Positions 24,881-33,579 of a stretch of 42,340 nucleotides of DNA are shown here, piece by piece. The number at the start of each line of letters is the position of its first letter. Position 1 is the first letter of the stretch. The translations under genes were made by a program, and so were the position numbers. Source of the DNA: JBBDSJ01 sp040905025 (GTDB lineage: Bacteria > Pseudomonadota > Gammaproteobacteria > Methylohalomonadales > Methylohalomonadaceae). The stretch is taken from NCBI GenBank assembly GCA_040905025.1, contig JBBDSJ010000051.1:1-42340 (forward strand). The letters run 5' to 3'. The notes under the pieces are model-generated. The model saw only the letters and a list, made by a program, of their open reading frames with translations, did no database searches and was not told the DNA's origin.

Positions 24881-24953
24881 TGTTACTGGATCACCGAATC
24901 ATTTAAGTAGACCGTTTACACGGCAAGCAGGCATACAGCCGGTTGGATTAATT

Positions 24954-25226
24954 ATGTGTGACCGTTCAGAACCGGACATCAAGTCAGACTTGCCGGAATT
25001 CATGGACAAACCACGAATCAAACCGGAACAATGGAACGCTGTTGCAGGCAGCAAGTCGGTACCCGACAATCTTGTCATTGGCAATTTTGCCATTGGTTAT
25101 ATTTCGTTCCTGGAACATCGCGGCCAAAACCGCATCACTTTAACAACGGCCATGCTATCCGGCAAGTTGATTGCCGTGACACAGGTTTTAAATTTCAACA
25201 ATAAATACAGCGCTTATGGCACTTGA
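24954..25226 (+). CDS. Possible small protein upstream of gatC (doubtful)
   Basis: A 90-residue open frame from the ATG at 24954 overlaps the gatC start by 11 bases. I do not recognise the product. Codon choice (GAA, GAC, GGC, AAC, CTG) resembles the neighbouring genes, and the frame stays open through the whole mreB-gatC spacer. There is no clear Shine-Dalgarno, and the region must also hold the gatC promoter, so it could equally be non-coding. The predicted protein is soluble with no obvious motif. Confidence 0.35.
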   Translation: MCDRSEPDIKSDLPEFMDKPRIKPEQWNAVAGSKSVPDNLVIGNFAIGYISFLEHRGQNRITLTTAMLSGKLIAVTQVLNFNNKYSAYGT

Positions 25227-25503
25227 TAAAAAAACAGTAAAACAAATCGGTACACTTGCACGACTGCAACTGGCTGATGATGATCTGCCTGCCTATCAGG
25301 CAGAACTGGATCAAATTCTGACACTGGTGGATCAACTTGACGCTGCCACCACTGCTGATGTTGTGCCACTCGCGCATCCGCTCGATTTGAAAGCCCGACT
25401 GCGACCGGACACTGTCACTGAAAATGATCAGCGTGAAGTCTTTCAGAGCCTTGCCCCGGCAGTTCAGGACGGTCTTTATCTCGTTCCAAAAGTCATTGAT
25501 TAA
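25216..25503 (+). CDS. gatC: Asp-tRNA(Asn)/Glu-tRNA(Gln) amidotransferase subunit GatC
   Basis: A 95-residue subunit that wraps around and stabilises GatA within the GatCAB amidotransferase. The family pattern is clear: VKQIGTLARLQLADDDL, then an ILTLVDQLDAATTADVVPLAHPLD segment, LRPDTVTEND and a C-terminal GLYLVPKVID. It is the first recognised gene of the gatCAB operon. Confidence 0.95.
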   Translation: MALDKKTVKQIGTLARLQLADDDLPAYQAELDQILTLVDQLDAATTADVVPLAHPLDLKARLRPDTVTENDQREVFQSLAPAVQDGLYLVPKVID

Positions 25504-25548
25504 TAAGGGATTATAACGCAATCGGCAGATTTGTCGATGGCCATCATC

Positions 25549-27003
25549 ATGTATCTGAAAACACTCAAAGCACAAGCACAAGCCCTGCAGCAGGGCGCGA
25601 TCAGTAGCATCGAACTGACCCGGCTGCACCTGCAACGCGCGGAGCAGTTCAACCCTGAGTTGAACGCCGTGATCACGCTGGTATCGGAACAGGCCCTGCG
25701 CCAGGCCGAGGCAGCCGACGCCCGCCGCAGCCGTGGTGAAGCCGGGACATTGACAGGCATCCCATTGTTTCAAAAGGATATTTTCTGCACAGCCGGGATC
25801 CGCACAAGCTGCGGTTCGCGTATGCTGGACAACTTTATTGCCCCCTATGACGCCACTGTCGTCAACCATCTGAATGCCGCCGGCATGGTTATGCTCGGGA
25901 AAACCAACATGGATGAGTTCGCGATGGGTTCGTCCAACGAGACCAGTTTCTATGGTCCGGTGAAAAATCCCTGGGCGCTCAGCCATGTTCCTGGCGGCTC
26001 ATCAGGCGGCTCTGCCGCCGCTGTGGCGGCTCGGCTGGCGCCTGCAGCAACCGGCACCGACACCGGTGGCTCAATCCGCCAACCGGCAGCACTGTGCGGT
26101 ATCACCGGCATCAAACCAACCTACGGCCGGGTTTCGCGCTACGGCATGATTGCTTTCGCCTCGAGCCTTGATCAGGGCGGATCCATGGCCCGTACTGCCG
26201 AGGATGCCGCCATGCTGTTAAGTGCCATGTGTGGTTTTGATCCACTGGATTCCACGTCAATAAACAAGCCGGCAGAAGATTTTACTGTGGCGCTTGAACA
26301 AGACCTGCGCGGACTCAAAATCGGGCTGCCGGAAGAATTTTTTGGTGCCGGTCTCGACAGCCGCATTGGTGAATGCGTTCACGCAGCAGCGGCCGAACTG
26401 GAAAAACTCGGCGCCACACTGCACACGATTTCCCTGCCCAATTCAGGCCTGGCGATCCCGGCCTATTATGTCGTCGCACCGGCAGAAGCCTCATCCAATC
26501 TGGCCCGGTTTGACGGTGTCCGTTATGGCTACCGCTGTGCGGAACCAATTGATCTGGCTGACTTGTATTGCCGCTCGCGCAGTGAAGGATTTGGCCGCGA
26601 AGTGAAGCGCCGGATTATGATTGGCACGTACGCCCTGTCATCCGGTTACTACGATGCCTACTATCTCAAGGCCCAGCAGGTACGCCGGCTGATTCAGCAG
26701 GATTTTCAGCGCGCATTTGAAACCGTCGATGTCATCCTCGGGCCTACTACGCAGGCACCGGCATTCAAGCTCGGTGAGAAGACCACTGACCCGGTCGCGA
26801 TGTATCTGAATGATATCTATACTGTCTCGGCCAATCTGGCGGGCCTCCCGGCATTGTCAGTACCGGCCGGGTTTACCAATGATCTACCCGTCGGCCTGCA
26901 TTTAATTGGCAACCATTTTGATGAATCAAGGTTATTGAACATTGGTCATCGCTATCAGCAGGTCACGGACTGGCATACGCGTGTGCCACCCGGATTCGAA
27001 TAG
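25549..27003 (+). CDS. gatA: Asp-tRNA(Asn)/Glu-tRNA(Gln) amidotransferase subunit GatA
   Basis: The glutaminase (amidase-signature) subunit that releases ammonia from glutamine and channels it to GatB. From the ATG at 25549 it has 484 residues. The Ser-Ser-Lys triad is K76 (FQKDIF), a cis-serine in PGGSSGGSAAAVA (151/152) and the nucleophile S175 in DTGGSIRQPA. TTG (25531) and ATG (25537) starts upstream are possible; MYLKTLKAQAQAL best matches where GatA proteins begin, and none of the three has a good Shine-Dalgarno. Confidence 0.95.
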   Translation: MYLKTLKAQAQALQQGAISSIELTRLHLQRAEQFNPELNAVITLVSEQALRQAEAADARRSRGEAGTLTGIPLFQKDIFCTAGIRTSCGSRMLDNFIAPYDATVVNHLNAAGMVMLGKTNMDEFAMGSSNETSFYGPVKNPWALSHVPGGSSGGSAAAVAARLAPAATGTDTGGSIRQPAALCGITGIKPTYGRVSRYGMIAFASSLDQGGSMARTAEDAAMLLSAMCGFDPLDSTSINKPAEDFTVALEQDLRGLKIGLPEEFFGAGLDSRIGECVHAAAAELEKLGATLHTISLPNSGLAIPAYYVVAPAEASSNLARFDGVRYGYRCAEPIDLADLYCRSRSEGFGREVKRRIMIGTYALSSGYYDAYYLKAQQVRRLIQQDFQRAFETVDVILGPTTQAPAFKLGEKTTDPVAMYLNDIYTVSANLAGLPALSVPAGFTNDLPVGLHLIGNHFDESRLLNIGHRYQQVTDWHTRVPPGFE

Positions 27004-27068
27004 CCGGATTCTGATAATGAAAACCATGCCATCACCAGGTTACTTTGGCTTTGCGACTTGCTTGTCAC

Positions 27069-27096
27069 TTTTAACTTTTAACTTTTAACTTTTAAC
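27069..27096. repeat. Perfect heptanucleotide repeat (TTTTAAC x 4) just before gatB
   Basis: Four identical TTTTAAC units end 6 bases before the gatB ATG and occupy the position where a Shine-Dalgarno would be. The 99-bp gatA-gatB spacer has no purine-rich site close to the ATG. Copy number could vary by slippage. Confidence 0.9.
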
Positions 27097-27102
27097 TGAT
27101 CT

Positions 27103-28536
27103 ATGCAATGGGAAACTATCATCGGGCTTGAGATCCATGTTCAGCTCAATACCCGCAGCAAGATTTTTTCCGGTGCGGCGACTGCCTATGGTGCCGCTGC
27201 CAATACCCAGGCCTGTGCTGTTGATCTGGGCCTGCCCGGTGTGTTGCCGGTACTTAATGAATCTGCCGTACGCATGGCAATCAGGTTTGGCCTGGCCGTA
27301 AACGCAGAAATCCCTGACTATTCAGTATTTGCACGGAAAAACTATTTCTATCCGGACTTGCCGAAAGGCTACCAAATCAGCCAGTACGAACACCCCATTG
27401 TCAGTCACGGCAGCATCGAAATCAGCCTTGATGATGGTCAACGCAAGACGATTAATATTACCCGCGCACATCTTGAAGAAGATGCCGGCAAGTCAGTACA
27501 TGAAGGTCTTGCTGACATGACCGGCGTTGACCTGAACCGTGCCGGCACACCGTTGATTGAAATTGTTTCCGAGCCGGAGATGCGTTCTGCTGCTGAAGCT
27601 GTCAGTTACATGAAGTCGATTCACAGCCTGGTGCGCTATCTTGATATTTCGGATGGCAATATGCAGGAAGGCTCGTTCCGCTGTGATGCCAATGTCTCGG
27701 TTCGTCCGGAAGGCAGCGACAAACTCGGCACCCGCGCCGAGATTAAAAACCTGAATTCATTTCGCTTTGTCGAGCAGGCCATTGACTACGAAGTTGACCG
27801 CCAGATTACCCTGCTGGAATCAGGCGGCAAGGTAGTTCAGGAAACCCGTCTGTATGATCCTGCCAGGGGCGAAACCCGGTCCATGCGTGGCAAGGAAGAA
27901 GCCCACGATTACCGCTATTTTCCGGATCCGGATCTGTTGCCTGTTGTCATCGAGCCGGAATTTATCGAGGCGATTCGGGCGGAACTGCCGGAACTGCCGC
28001 AAGCCAGACGTCAGCGTTTCATGAGCGACTATGGCCTGTCTGATTATGACAGTGGCGTACTCACAGCCAACCGGGAACTCGCCGACTATTTTGAAGCGAC
28101 AGTTACAGCAGCCAGCGGCGCAGCCAAGCCGTCCGCAAACTGGGTCATGGGTGAATTGACAGCGGCACTGAATCGCAACGATCTTGGCATCAGTGAGTCA
28201 CCGGTAAGCAGCACACAACTCGGCCAGTTGATTGCACGTATTCAGGACAAAACGATTTCCGGCAAACAGGCCAAGACAGTCTTTGAGGCTCTGTGGCAGG
28301 GCGAAGGTGAAGTCGACGCAATTATTGAATCACGTGGTTTGAAGCAGGTCACCGATAGCGGCGAGCTTGAACGACTGGTAGATGCCGTGATTGCCGAGTC
28401 TGCCGATCAGTGCGAGCAATACCGCAATGGCAATACCAAGGTACTCGGTTACCTGACCGGCCAGGCCCTGAAGAAGTCGCAGGGCAAGGCTGACCCGCAA
28501 CAGGTCAATGCCTTGTTGCGGAAAAAACTTGAATAA
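27103..28536 (+). CDS. gatB: Asp-tRNA(Asn)/Glu-tRNA(Gln) amidotransferase subunit GatB
   Basis: A 477-residue subunit that binds the misacylated tRNA, activates the side-chain carboxylate with ATP and amidates it. The start MQWETIIGLEIHVQLNTRSKIF is the canonical GatB N-terminus, so the ATG at 27103 is firm despite the lack of a Shine-Dalgarno. Other blocks are YPDLPKGYQISQYEHPI, HLEEDAGKSVHEG, RAGTPLIEIVSEPEM, GSFRCDANVSVRPEGS and the C-terminal YqeY-like tail ending TGQALKKSQGKADPQQVNALLRKKL. The presence of GatCAB implies that Asn-tRNA, Gln-tRNA or both are made indirectly. Confidence 0.96.
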   Translation: MQWETIIGLEIHVQLNTRSKIFSGAATAYGAAANTQACAVDLGLPGVLPVLNESAVRMAIRFGLAVNAEIPDYSVFARKNYFYPDLPKGYQISQYEHPIVSHGSIEISLDDGQRKTINITRAHLEEDAGKSVHEGLADMTGVDLNRAGTPLIEIVSEPEMRSAAEAVSYMKSIHSLVRYLDISDGNMQEGSFRCDANVSVRPEGSDKLGTRAEIKNLNSFRFVEQAIDYEVDRQITLLESGGKVVQETRLYDPARGETRSMRGKEEAHDYRYFPDPDLLPVVIEPEFIEAIRAELPELPQARRQRFMSDYGLSDYDSGVLTANRELADYFEATVTAASGAAKPSANWVMGELTAALNRNDLGISESPVSSTQLGQLIARIQDKTISGKQAKTVFEALWQGEGEVDAIIESRGLKQVTDSGELERLVDAVIAESADQCEQYRNGNTKVLGYLTGQALKKSQGKADPQQVNALLRKKLE

Positions 28537-28558
28537 GTCAAGAGCCCAGACCTGGAAT

Positions 28559-28584
28559 AAAAAACCCGCCAAGGCGGGTTTTTT
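28559..28584. terminator. Bidirectional intrinsic terminator between gatB and rplQ
   Basis: A GC stem (CCCGCC-AA-GGCGGG, 28565-28578) is flanked by six A on the left and six T on the right. It works as a rho-independent terminator for gatB on the plus strand and for the convergent ribosomal operon after rplQ on the minus strand. Confidence 0.92.
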
Positions 28585-28603
28585 ATTGAATATTCTGACG
28601 TGC

Positions 28604-28978
28604 TTACTCGGCTGTAGTGTCCGGCCGATCCACCAACTGAACAATCGCCATCGGCGCCGCATCACCAGCACGATAACCGCACCTGAGTATACGCATGTAA
28701 CCGCCCGGGCGAGCCTTGTAACGCGGACCCAGTTCGTTGAAAAGCTTGGTCACCGTCTCGCGATCACGCAAGCGATCAAATGCCATACGGCGCTTGGACA
28801 CGCTGTCATTCTTTGCCAGTGTAATCAGCGGCTCAACCACGCCACGCAATTCCTTGGCCTTGGTAACCGTGGTTTTGATCTGTTCGTGCTGCATCAGCGA
28901 CACTGCCATATTCCGGAACATGGAACGGCGGTGGCTGCCGGTACGGCTGAATTTTCTGCTGCTATTTAAATGGCGCAT
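28604..28978 (-). CDS. rplQ: 50S ribosomal protein L17
   Basis: A 124-residue large-subunit protein and the last gene of the alpha operon. The family N-terminus MRHLNSSRKFSRTGSHRRSMFRNM is intact, followed by LMQHEQIKTTVTKAKELRGVVEPLITLAK. The stop lies about 20 bases before the shared terminator. rpoA is 25 bases upstream on the same strand, as in E. coli. Confidence 0.97.
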   Translation of the reverse strand: MRHLNSSRKFSRTGSHRRSMFRNMAVSLMQHEQIKTTVTKAKELRGVVEPLITLAKNDSVSKRRMAFDRLRDRETVTKLFNELGPRYKARPGGYMRILRCGYRAGDAAPMAIVQLVDRPDTTAE

Positions 28979-29003
28979 GATGTCTTACCTATGAATTCGT
29001 GCT

Positions 29004-30017
29004 TCAGGCCAGAGCCTTTTTATCATTGTCGTCATACAAACCGGTCGGCGGCCAGTTTTCCAGGCGCATACCGAGTGACAGACCACGTGACGCCAGCACA
29101 TCCTTGATCTCAGTCAATGATTTTTTACCCAGATTCGGCGTTTTCAACAATTCAACTTCGGTTCGCTGGATTAAATCACCGATATAATAAATGCTTTCTG
29201 CTTTGAGACAATTGGCTGAACGCACAGTCAACTCCAGATCGTCGACCGGCCGCATCAGGATCGGGTCTATCTCCGGCGCCTTGGTTGCTTTTGGCGCTGA
29301 CTCTTCCTGGGCTTCCATATTCACGAATACGGACAACTGTTCACGCAGGATGCGTGCTGCTTCGCGTACAGCATCTTCCGGATCAATCGTACCGTTGGTT
29401 TCGATTTCCAGTACCAGCTTGTCAAGATTGGTACGCTGTTCGACACGGGCATTCTGTACTTCATATGACACGCGATGAATCGGACTATATGAAGCATCAA
29501 GTTTCAAACGGCCAATTGTCTGGTCACTTTCTTCACCGGTGTTGGTGATCAATACCGGATGGTAACCCCGGCCACGCTTGACCTTCATCGTGATGTTAAG
29601 ATCACCATCTTTGGTCAAATTCGCGATGAAGTGATCCGGATTGGCGATTTCGACATCATGATCGAGACTGATATCACTGGCACGGACTTCACCGGCACCA
29701 CGCTTTTTCAGGGTCAGGGTCGCTTCATCTTTTGAGTGCATCTGAATGGCAACACCCTTGAGGTTCAGCAGGATATCTGTCACATCTTCCTGCACACCTT
29801 CAAGCGTGGTGTATTCGTGCAACACACCCTCGATTTCCACCTCGACAATGGCGCAACCCGGCATGGATGACAACAACACCCGGCGTAGTGCGTTACCGAG
29901 CGTATGACCGAAACCCCGGTCGAGTGGCTCGATAATAATTTTCGCGCTGTATGAATTTATCGGGTCAACATCAACCCGGCGCGGTTTGAGTAATTCACTG
30001 ACGGCTGAGTGCATCAA
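29004..30017 (-). CDS. rpoA: RNA polymerase subunit alpha
   Basis: A 337-residue subunit that nucleates core polymerase assembly. The N-terminal dimerisation domain (about 1-235) contains LDRGFGHTLGNALRRVLLSSMPG. A flexible linker (about 236-250) leads to the C-terminal domain with LTVRSANCLKAE, in which R266 corresponds to the E. coli UP-element contact R265. The C-terminus ends GMRLENWPPTGLYDDNDKKALA. It is co-transcribed with rpsD and rplQ. Confidence 0.98.
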   Translation of the reverse strand: MMHSAVSELLKPRRVDVDPINSYSAKIIIEPLDRGFGHTLGNALRRVLLSSMPGCAIVEVEIEGVLHEYTTLEGVQEDVTDILLNLKGVAIQMHSKDEATLTLKKRGAGEVRASDISLDHDVEIANPDHFIANLTKDGDLNITMKVKRGRGYHPVLITNTGEESDQTIGRLKLDASYSPIHRVSYEVQNARVEQRTNLDKLVLEIETNGTIDPEDAVREAARILREQLSVFVNMEAQEESAPKATKAPEIDPILMRPVDDLELTVRSANCLKAESIYYIGDLIQRTEVELLKTPNLGKKSLTEIKDVLASRGLSLGMRLENWPPTGLYDDNDKKALA

Positions 30018-30031
30018 ATTAACCTCTGTTG

Positions 30032-30652
30032 TTACTTGGAGTAGAGTTCCACTACCAGATTTTCATTGATGTCGCTGGACAAATCGCTGCGCTCCGGCAC
30101 GCTCTTGAAAATACCTTCCATTTTCTTGCCATCGACTTCAATCCACTCCGGGATACCATATTCTTCGGCCACGGTGACCGAATCCTGAATTCGCATCTGC
30201 TTCTTTGACTTCTCGCGGACAGTAATCACGTCTTTTGCCTGCACCTGATAAGACGGGATGTTCACCGACTTGCCATTCACCATAATGGCCTTGTGACTGA
30301 CCAGCTGACGTGCTTCATTGCGGGTCGCGGCAAAGCCCATGCGATACACCACATTATCAAGCCGGCATTCGAGCAGCTTTAACAGATTTTCACCCGTTGA
30401 GCCTTTAAGGCGTGCAGCTTCCTGGTAATAGCGACGGAACTGCCGTTCCAGTACACAATAAATTCGCCGCAGTTTCTGTTTTTCACGTAACTGGGTGGCA
30501 TAGTCTGACAGTCGTCTCTGCCTGGCGCCATGCTGACCCGGCACCTTGTCAATCTGGCACTTGGATTCCAGCGGGCGATTACGGCTTTTCAGCTGAAGAT
30601 CTACACCTTCACGCCGACTGAGTTTGCATTTTGGTCCGAGATATCTGGCCAT
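30032..30652 (-). CDS. rpsD: 30S ribosomal protein S4
   Basis: A 206-residue primary 16S rRNA-binding protein. The N-terminus MARYLGPKCKLSRREG and the S4 RNA-binding domain (RLDNVVYRMGF...ARQLVSHKAIMVNG) are clear. Only C9 and C32 are present near the N-terminus, so this is the zinc-free form. In E. coli S4 represses the alpha operon at the rpsM leader; that site was not resolved here. Confidence 0.97.
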   Translation of the reverse strand: MARYLGPKCKLSRREGVDLQLKSRNRPLESKCQIDKVPGQHGARQRRLSDYATQLREKQKLRRIYCVLERQFRRYYQEAARLKGSTGENLLKLLECRLDNVVYRMGFAATRNEARQLVSHKAIMVNGKSVNIPSYQVQAKDVITVREKSKKQMRIQDSVTVAEEYGIPEWIEVDGKKMEGIFKSVPERSDLSSDINENLVVELYSK

Positions 30653-30677
30653 TGGCTAAAAGCCCCTCTGCACTGAA

Positions 30678-31067
30678 TTAAACACGACGTTTCTTTGGCG
30701 GCCGGCAACCATTGTGCGGTATCGGCGTAACGTCAGTAATGTTGGTAATCTTGAAACCGGCGCTGTTCAGGGCGCGCACTGCAGACTCGCGACCCGGGCC
30801 CGGACCCTTGATGAATACTTCGAGATTCTTTACGCCATGCTCCGCCGCCGCTTCACCCGCCTTGCCTGATGCCACCTGCGCAGCAAACGGTGTGCTCTTG
30901 CGTGAACCACGGAAACCACTGCCGCCGGCTGTTGCCCATGACAGGGTATTCCCCTGGCGATCAGTAATCGTGATTATCGTATTGTTAAATGACGCATGGA
31001 TATGCGCGACACCGTCAACGACGGTTTTCTTGACACGCTTGCGTACTCGGGTTGCAGCTTTCGCCAT
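30678..31067 (-). CDS. rpsK: 30S ribosomal protein S11
   Basis: A 129-residue platform protein of the small subunit. The block HIHASFNNTIITITDRQGN and the C-terminal NSAGFKITNITDVTPIPHNGCRPPKKRRV are diagnostic. It lies between rpsM (10-base spacer) and rpsD (25-base spacer) in the normal alpha-operon order. Confidence 0.97.
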   Translation of the reverse strand: MAKAATRVRKRVKKTVVDGVAHIHASFNNTIITITDRQGNTLSWATAGGSGFRGSRKSTPFAAQVASGKAGEAAAEHGVKNLEVFIKGPGPGRESAVRALNSAGFKITNITDVTPIPHNGCRPPKKRRV

Positions 31068-31077
31068 GGTATTTCCC

Positions 31078-31434
31078 TTATTTCTTCACAGCCCGACGCG
31101 GCCCTTTACGGGTGCGGGCATTGGTACGGGTACGCTGACCACGAACGGTCAGTCCACGCCGATGACGTACACCACGATAGGTGCCAAGGTCCATCAAGCG
31201 CTTGATGTTCATTGACACTTCACGGCGCAGATCGCCTTCGACTTCGTATTTTTCAATTTCCTGACGGATGCTGTCCAGCTCGCCTTCCGTCAGATCACGA
31301 ACCTTGGTTACAGTATTCACGCCCGCAGCTGCACAGATATTCTGTGAGCGCTGGTTGCCAATACCATAAATATAGGTCAACGCAATAACGACATGCTTGT
31401 CGACAGGAATGTTAACACCGGCTATACGTGCCAT
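31078..31434 (-). CDS. rpsM: 30S ribosomal protein S13
   Basis: A 118-residue head protein of the small subunit that contacts P-site tRNA and L5. It begins MARIAGVNIPVDKHVVIALTYIYGIG and ends with the basic tail RTRTNARTRKGPRRAVKK. It is the first gene of the classical alpha operon, 21 bases after rpmJ; that spacer is too short to hold a large separate leader. Confidence 0.97.
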   Translation of the reverse strand: MARIAGVNIPVDKHVVIALTYIYGIGNQRSQNICAAAGVNTVTKVRDLTEGELDSIRQEIEKYEVEGDLRREVSMNIKRLMDLGTYRGVRHRRGLTVRGQRTRTNARTRKGPRRAVKK

Positions 31435-31455
31435 ATTTGTGACTCCAGTTAAACC

Positions 31456-31569
31456 TTAACCCTGCCGCTGTTTATGCCGTGGATTCGTGCAAATAACGCG
31501 TACCGCGCCACCGCGACGAATAATCCGGCAATTGCGACAGATTTTTTTAATCGATGCCATTACTTTCAT
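31456..31569 (-). CDS. rpmJ: 50S ribosomal protein L36 (zinc-binding form)
   Basis: A 37-residue protein found by reading the 170-bp space between secY and rpsM. It begins MKVMASIKKICRNCRIIRR and ends NPRHKQRQG. C11, C14, C27 and H32 form the usual zinc site of the C+ form of L36. The length is exactly the family's. The secY-rpmJ-rpsM order is the normal one. Confidence 0.96.
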   Translation of the reverse strand: MKVMASIKKICRNCRIIRRGGAVRVICTNPRHKQRQG

Positions 31570-31604
31570 AACTGCTCTCCACCCATCATTCGGGGCTTGC
31601 TTGC

Positions 31605-32951
31605 TTAACGCCGGTTCCCGCCGCTACGAAGGTTGGCCTTTTTCAGCAGGCCTTCGTATTGATGCGACATCAAATGGGTCTGCACCTGCGCCATAAAATC
31701 CATGGTTACAACCACAATAATCAGCAGTGACGTACCACCAAAATAAAATGGTACCGAAAATTCCAGAATCAGGAATTCCGGCAACAAACAGACTGCTGTG
31801 ATGTACATTGCGCCGGCCAGTGTCAGCCGGGTTAACACACCGTCCAGATACTGAGCCGTCTGCTCACCGGGCCGCATACCCGGAATAAACGCACCTGATT
31901 TTTTCAGGTTATCTGCTGTCTCGCGCGGGTCAAACACGATCGCCGTGTAGAAAAAACAGAAAAATATAATCGCTGCTGCATACAGCGCGACATACAGTGG
32001 TTGTCCGGGCTGCATGGTAGCCGCAAAGTTCTGCAACCAGGTCATGCCCTGTCCCTGACCAAACCAGCCGGCTATTGTACCCGGAAACAGGATAATACTG
32101 GACGCAAAAATTGGCGGAATCACACCGGCCATATTCAGCTTCAGCGGCAGATGGCTGGTCTGTCCGGCGTACATTTTGCGCCCGACCTGGCGTTTGGCAT
32201 AGTTCACGGTAATACGCCGTTGGCCACGCTCGACAAATACCACAAATGCCGTCACTGCAATCGCCAGCGCAAACAACGCCAACACCATCAGGATATTCAG
32301 CTCACCGGTACGCGCCAGTTCCAGCGTTCCACCAATGGCAGACGGCAGGCCGGCGACAATACCGGCGAAAATAATCAGCGAAATACCGTTGCCAATACCA
32401 CGTTCAGTAATCTGCTCACCCAGCCAGACCAGAAATATTGTGCCGGTAACCAGGGTACTGACCGCAATAATCTTGAAGCCCACACCGGGACTCATCACTA
32501 CCGACATACCGGCAGCCTGTTGTGATTCCAGTGCAATAGCAACGCCAAAGGCCTGAAACAATGCCAGTACAACCGTGCCGTAGCGCGTGTACTGGGTAAT
32601 TTTACGACGGCCGGCTTCGCCTTCCTTTTTCAATGCTTTCAACCGTGGTTCAACGACTGTCAGCAGTTGCATAATAATTGATGCCGAAATATACGGCATA
32701 ATCCCGAGTGCGCAGACCGAGAACCGCTCCAGCGCGCCGCCCGAGAACATGTTAAACATGTCCAGAATCGTGCCGGACTGCTGGTTAAACATTTCCTGCA
32801 ATGCCACCGGGTTAATGCCCGGCACCGGCACATGCGTAAATACCCGGTAGACGAACAGCGCGAATATGACAAAAAATATCCGCTGGCGCAGCTCAGTCAA
32901 ACGACCGAGGCCGGCCAACCCGCCCGGCATGGCTGATGCTGGTCTGGACAC
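31605..32951 (-). CDS. secY: Preprotein translocase channel SecY
   Basis: A 448-residue, ten-helix inner-membrane channel for Sec-dependent export and membrane insertion. Family blocks include RIFFVIFALFVYRVFTHVPVPG in helix 1, the plug-region ALGIMPYISASIIMQLL, ERGIGNGISLIIFAGIV, the MYAGQTSHLPLKLNMAGVIPPIFASS loop and a basic C-terminus. It follows rplO directly, with its ATG adjacent to the rplO stop, at the end of the spc segment. Confidence 0.97.
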   Translation of the reverse strand: MSRPASAMPGGLAGLGRLTELRQRIFFVIFALFVYRVFTHVPVPGINPVALQEMFNQQSGTILDMFNMFSGGALERFSVCALGIMPYISASIIMQLLTVVEPRLKALKKEGEAGRRKITQYTRYGTVVLALFQAFGVAIALESQQAAGMSVVMSPGVGFKIIAVSTLVTGTIFLVWLGEQITERGIGNGISLIIFAGIVAGLPSAIGGTLELARTGELNILMVLALFALAIAVTAFVVFVERGQRRITVNYAKRQVGRKMYAGQTSHLPLKLNMAGVIPPIFASSIILFPGTIAGWFGQGQGMTWLQNFAATMQPGQPLYVALYAAAIIFFCFFYTAIVFDPRETADNLKKSGAFIPGMRPGEQTAQYLDGVLTRLTLAGAMYITAVCLLPEFLILEFSVPFYFGGTSLLIIVVVTMDFMAQVQTHLMSHQYEGLLKKANLRSGGNRR

Positions 32952-33386
32952 TTAGTCTTCGACCTTGCCGCCGGCCGTTTCAATTGCCGCGCGTGCACCC
33001 TGGGTAACTTTCAGACCTTTTACGGTTACAGCTTTCTCAATTTTGCCGCTGAGAATAACCTTGGCGCGTTTATAAGCCTTGCTCAAGACACCCGCTTTTT
33101 GCAAAGCCGCGATGTCGATAACTTCGGCATCAATGTTGGCCAGTTCATGCAGGCGTATTTCCGCAGTCACCATACCAATACGCGAAGTAAAACCGAATTT
33201 CGGCAAACGCCGCTGAATCGGCATCTGGCCGCCTTCAAAGCCAACCTTGTGGTAACCACCGGCACGGGCTTTCTGACCCTTGTGGCCCTTGCCACTGGTC
33301 TTGCCAAGACCCGAGCCAATACCACGACCCAGTCGTTTCGGTGCATGCCTGGCACCGGCAGCAGGTTTAATATTATTCAAACGCAT
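32952..33386 (-). CDS. rplO: 50S ribosomal protein L15
   Basis: A 144-residue large-subunit protein. The start MRLNNIKPAAGARHAPKRLGRGIGSGLGKT is the canonical L15 N-terminus, so I use the ATG at 33386; a longer frame from 33407 would run back into rpmD. The Gly/Arg/Lys-rich first 50 residues are extended in the ribosome. It begins one base after the rpmD stop. Confidence 0.96.
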   Translation of the reverse strand: MRLNNIKPAAGARHAPKRLGRGIGSGLGKTSGKGHKGQKARAGGYHKVGFEGGQMPIQRRLPKFGFTSRIGMVTAEIRLHELANIDAEVIDIAALQKAGVLSKAYKRAKVILSGKIEKAVTVKGLKVTQGARAAIETAGGKVED

Positions 33387-33387
33387 G

Positions 33388-33579
33388 TCAGGCTTCCTCG
33401 ACCGCAACCATGTACGAGACTTTATTGATCATGCCGCGGTTTTCCGGTGTATCTGCCACCGTCACGGTCTGACCAATCTTGCGCAAACCCAGCCCCATCA
33501 GGCAGGCTTTGTGACGCGCCAGCCGGCCGTACTTGCTGCGGGTTTGCGTAACTTTCAATTGGCGTGCTTGCTTACTCAT
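33388..33579 (-). CDS. rpmD: 50S ribosomal protein L30
   Basis: A 63-residue protein with the L30 core LKVTQTRSKYGRLARHKACLMGLGLRKIGQTV followed by NRGMINKVSYMV. Its start overlaps the rpsE stop by one base, and it sits in the usual rpsE-rpmD-rplO order. Confidence 0.96.
   Translation of the reverse strand: MSKQARQLKVTQTRSKYGRLARHKACLMGLGLRKIGQTVTVADTPENRGMINKVSYMVAVEEA

Noticed and set aside
25195..25986. 263-residue minus-strand open frame over gatC and the gatA start
   Set aside because: It is antisense to gatC and gatA, whose protein motifs are unmistakable, and its own translation shows no family features.
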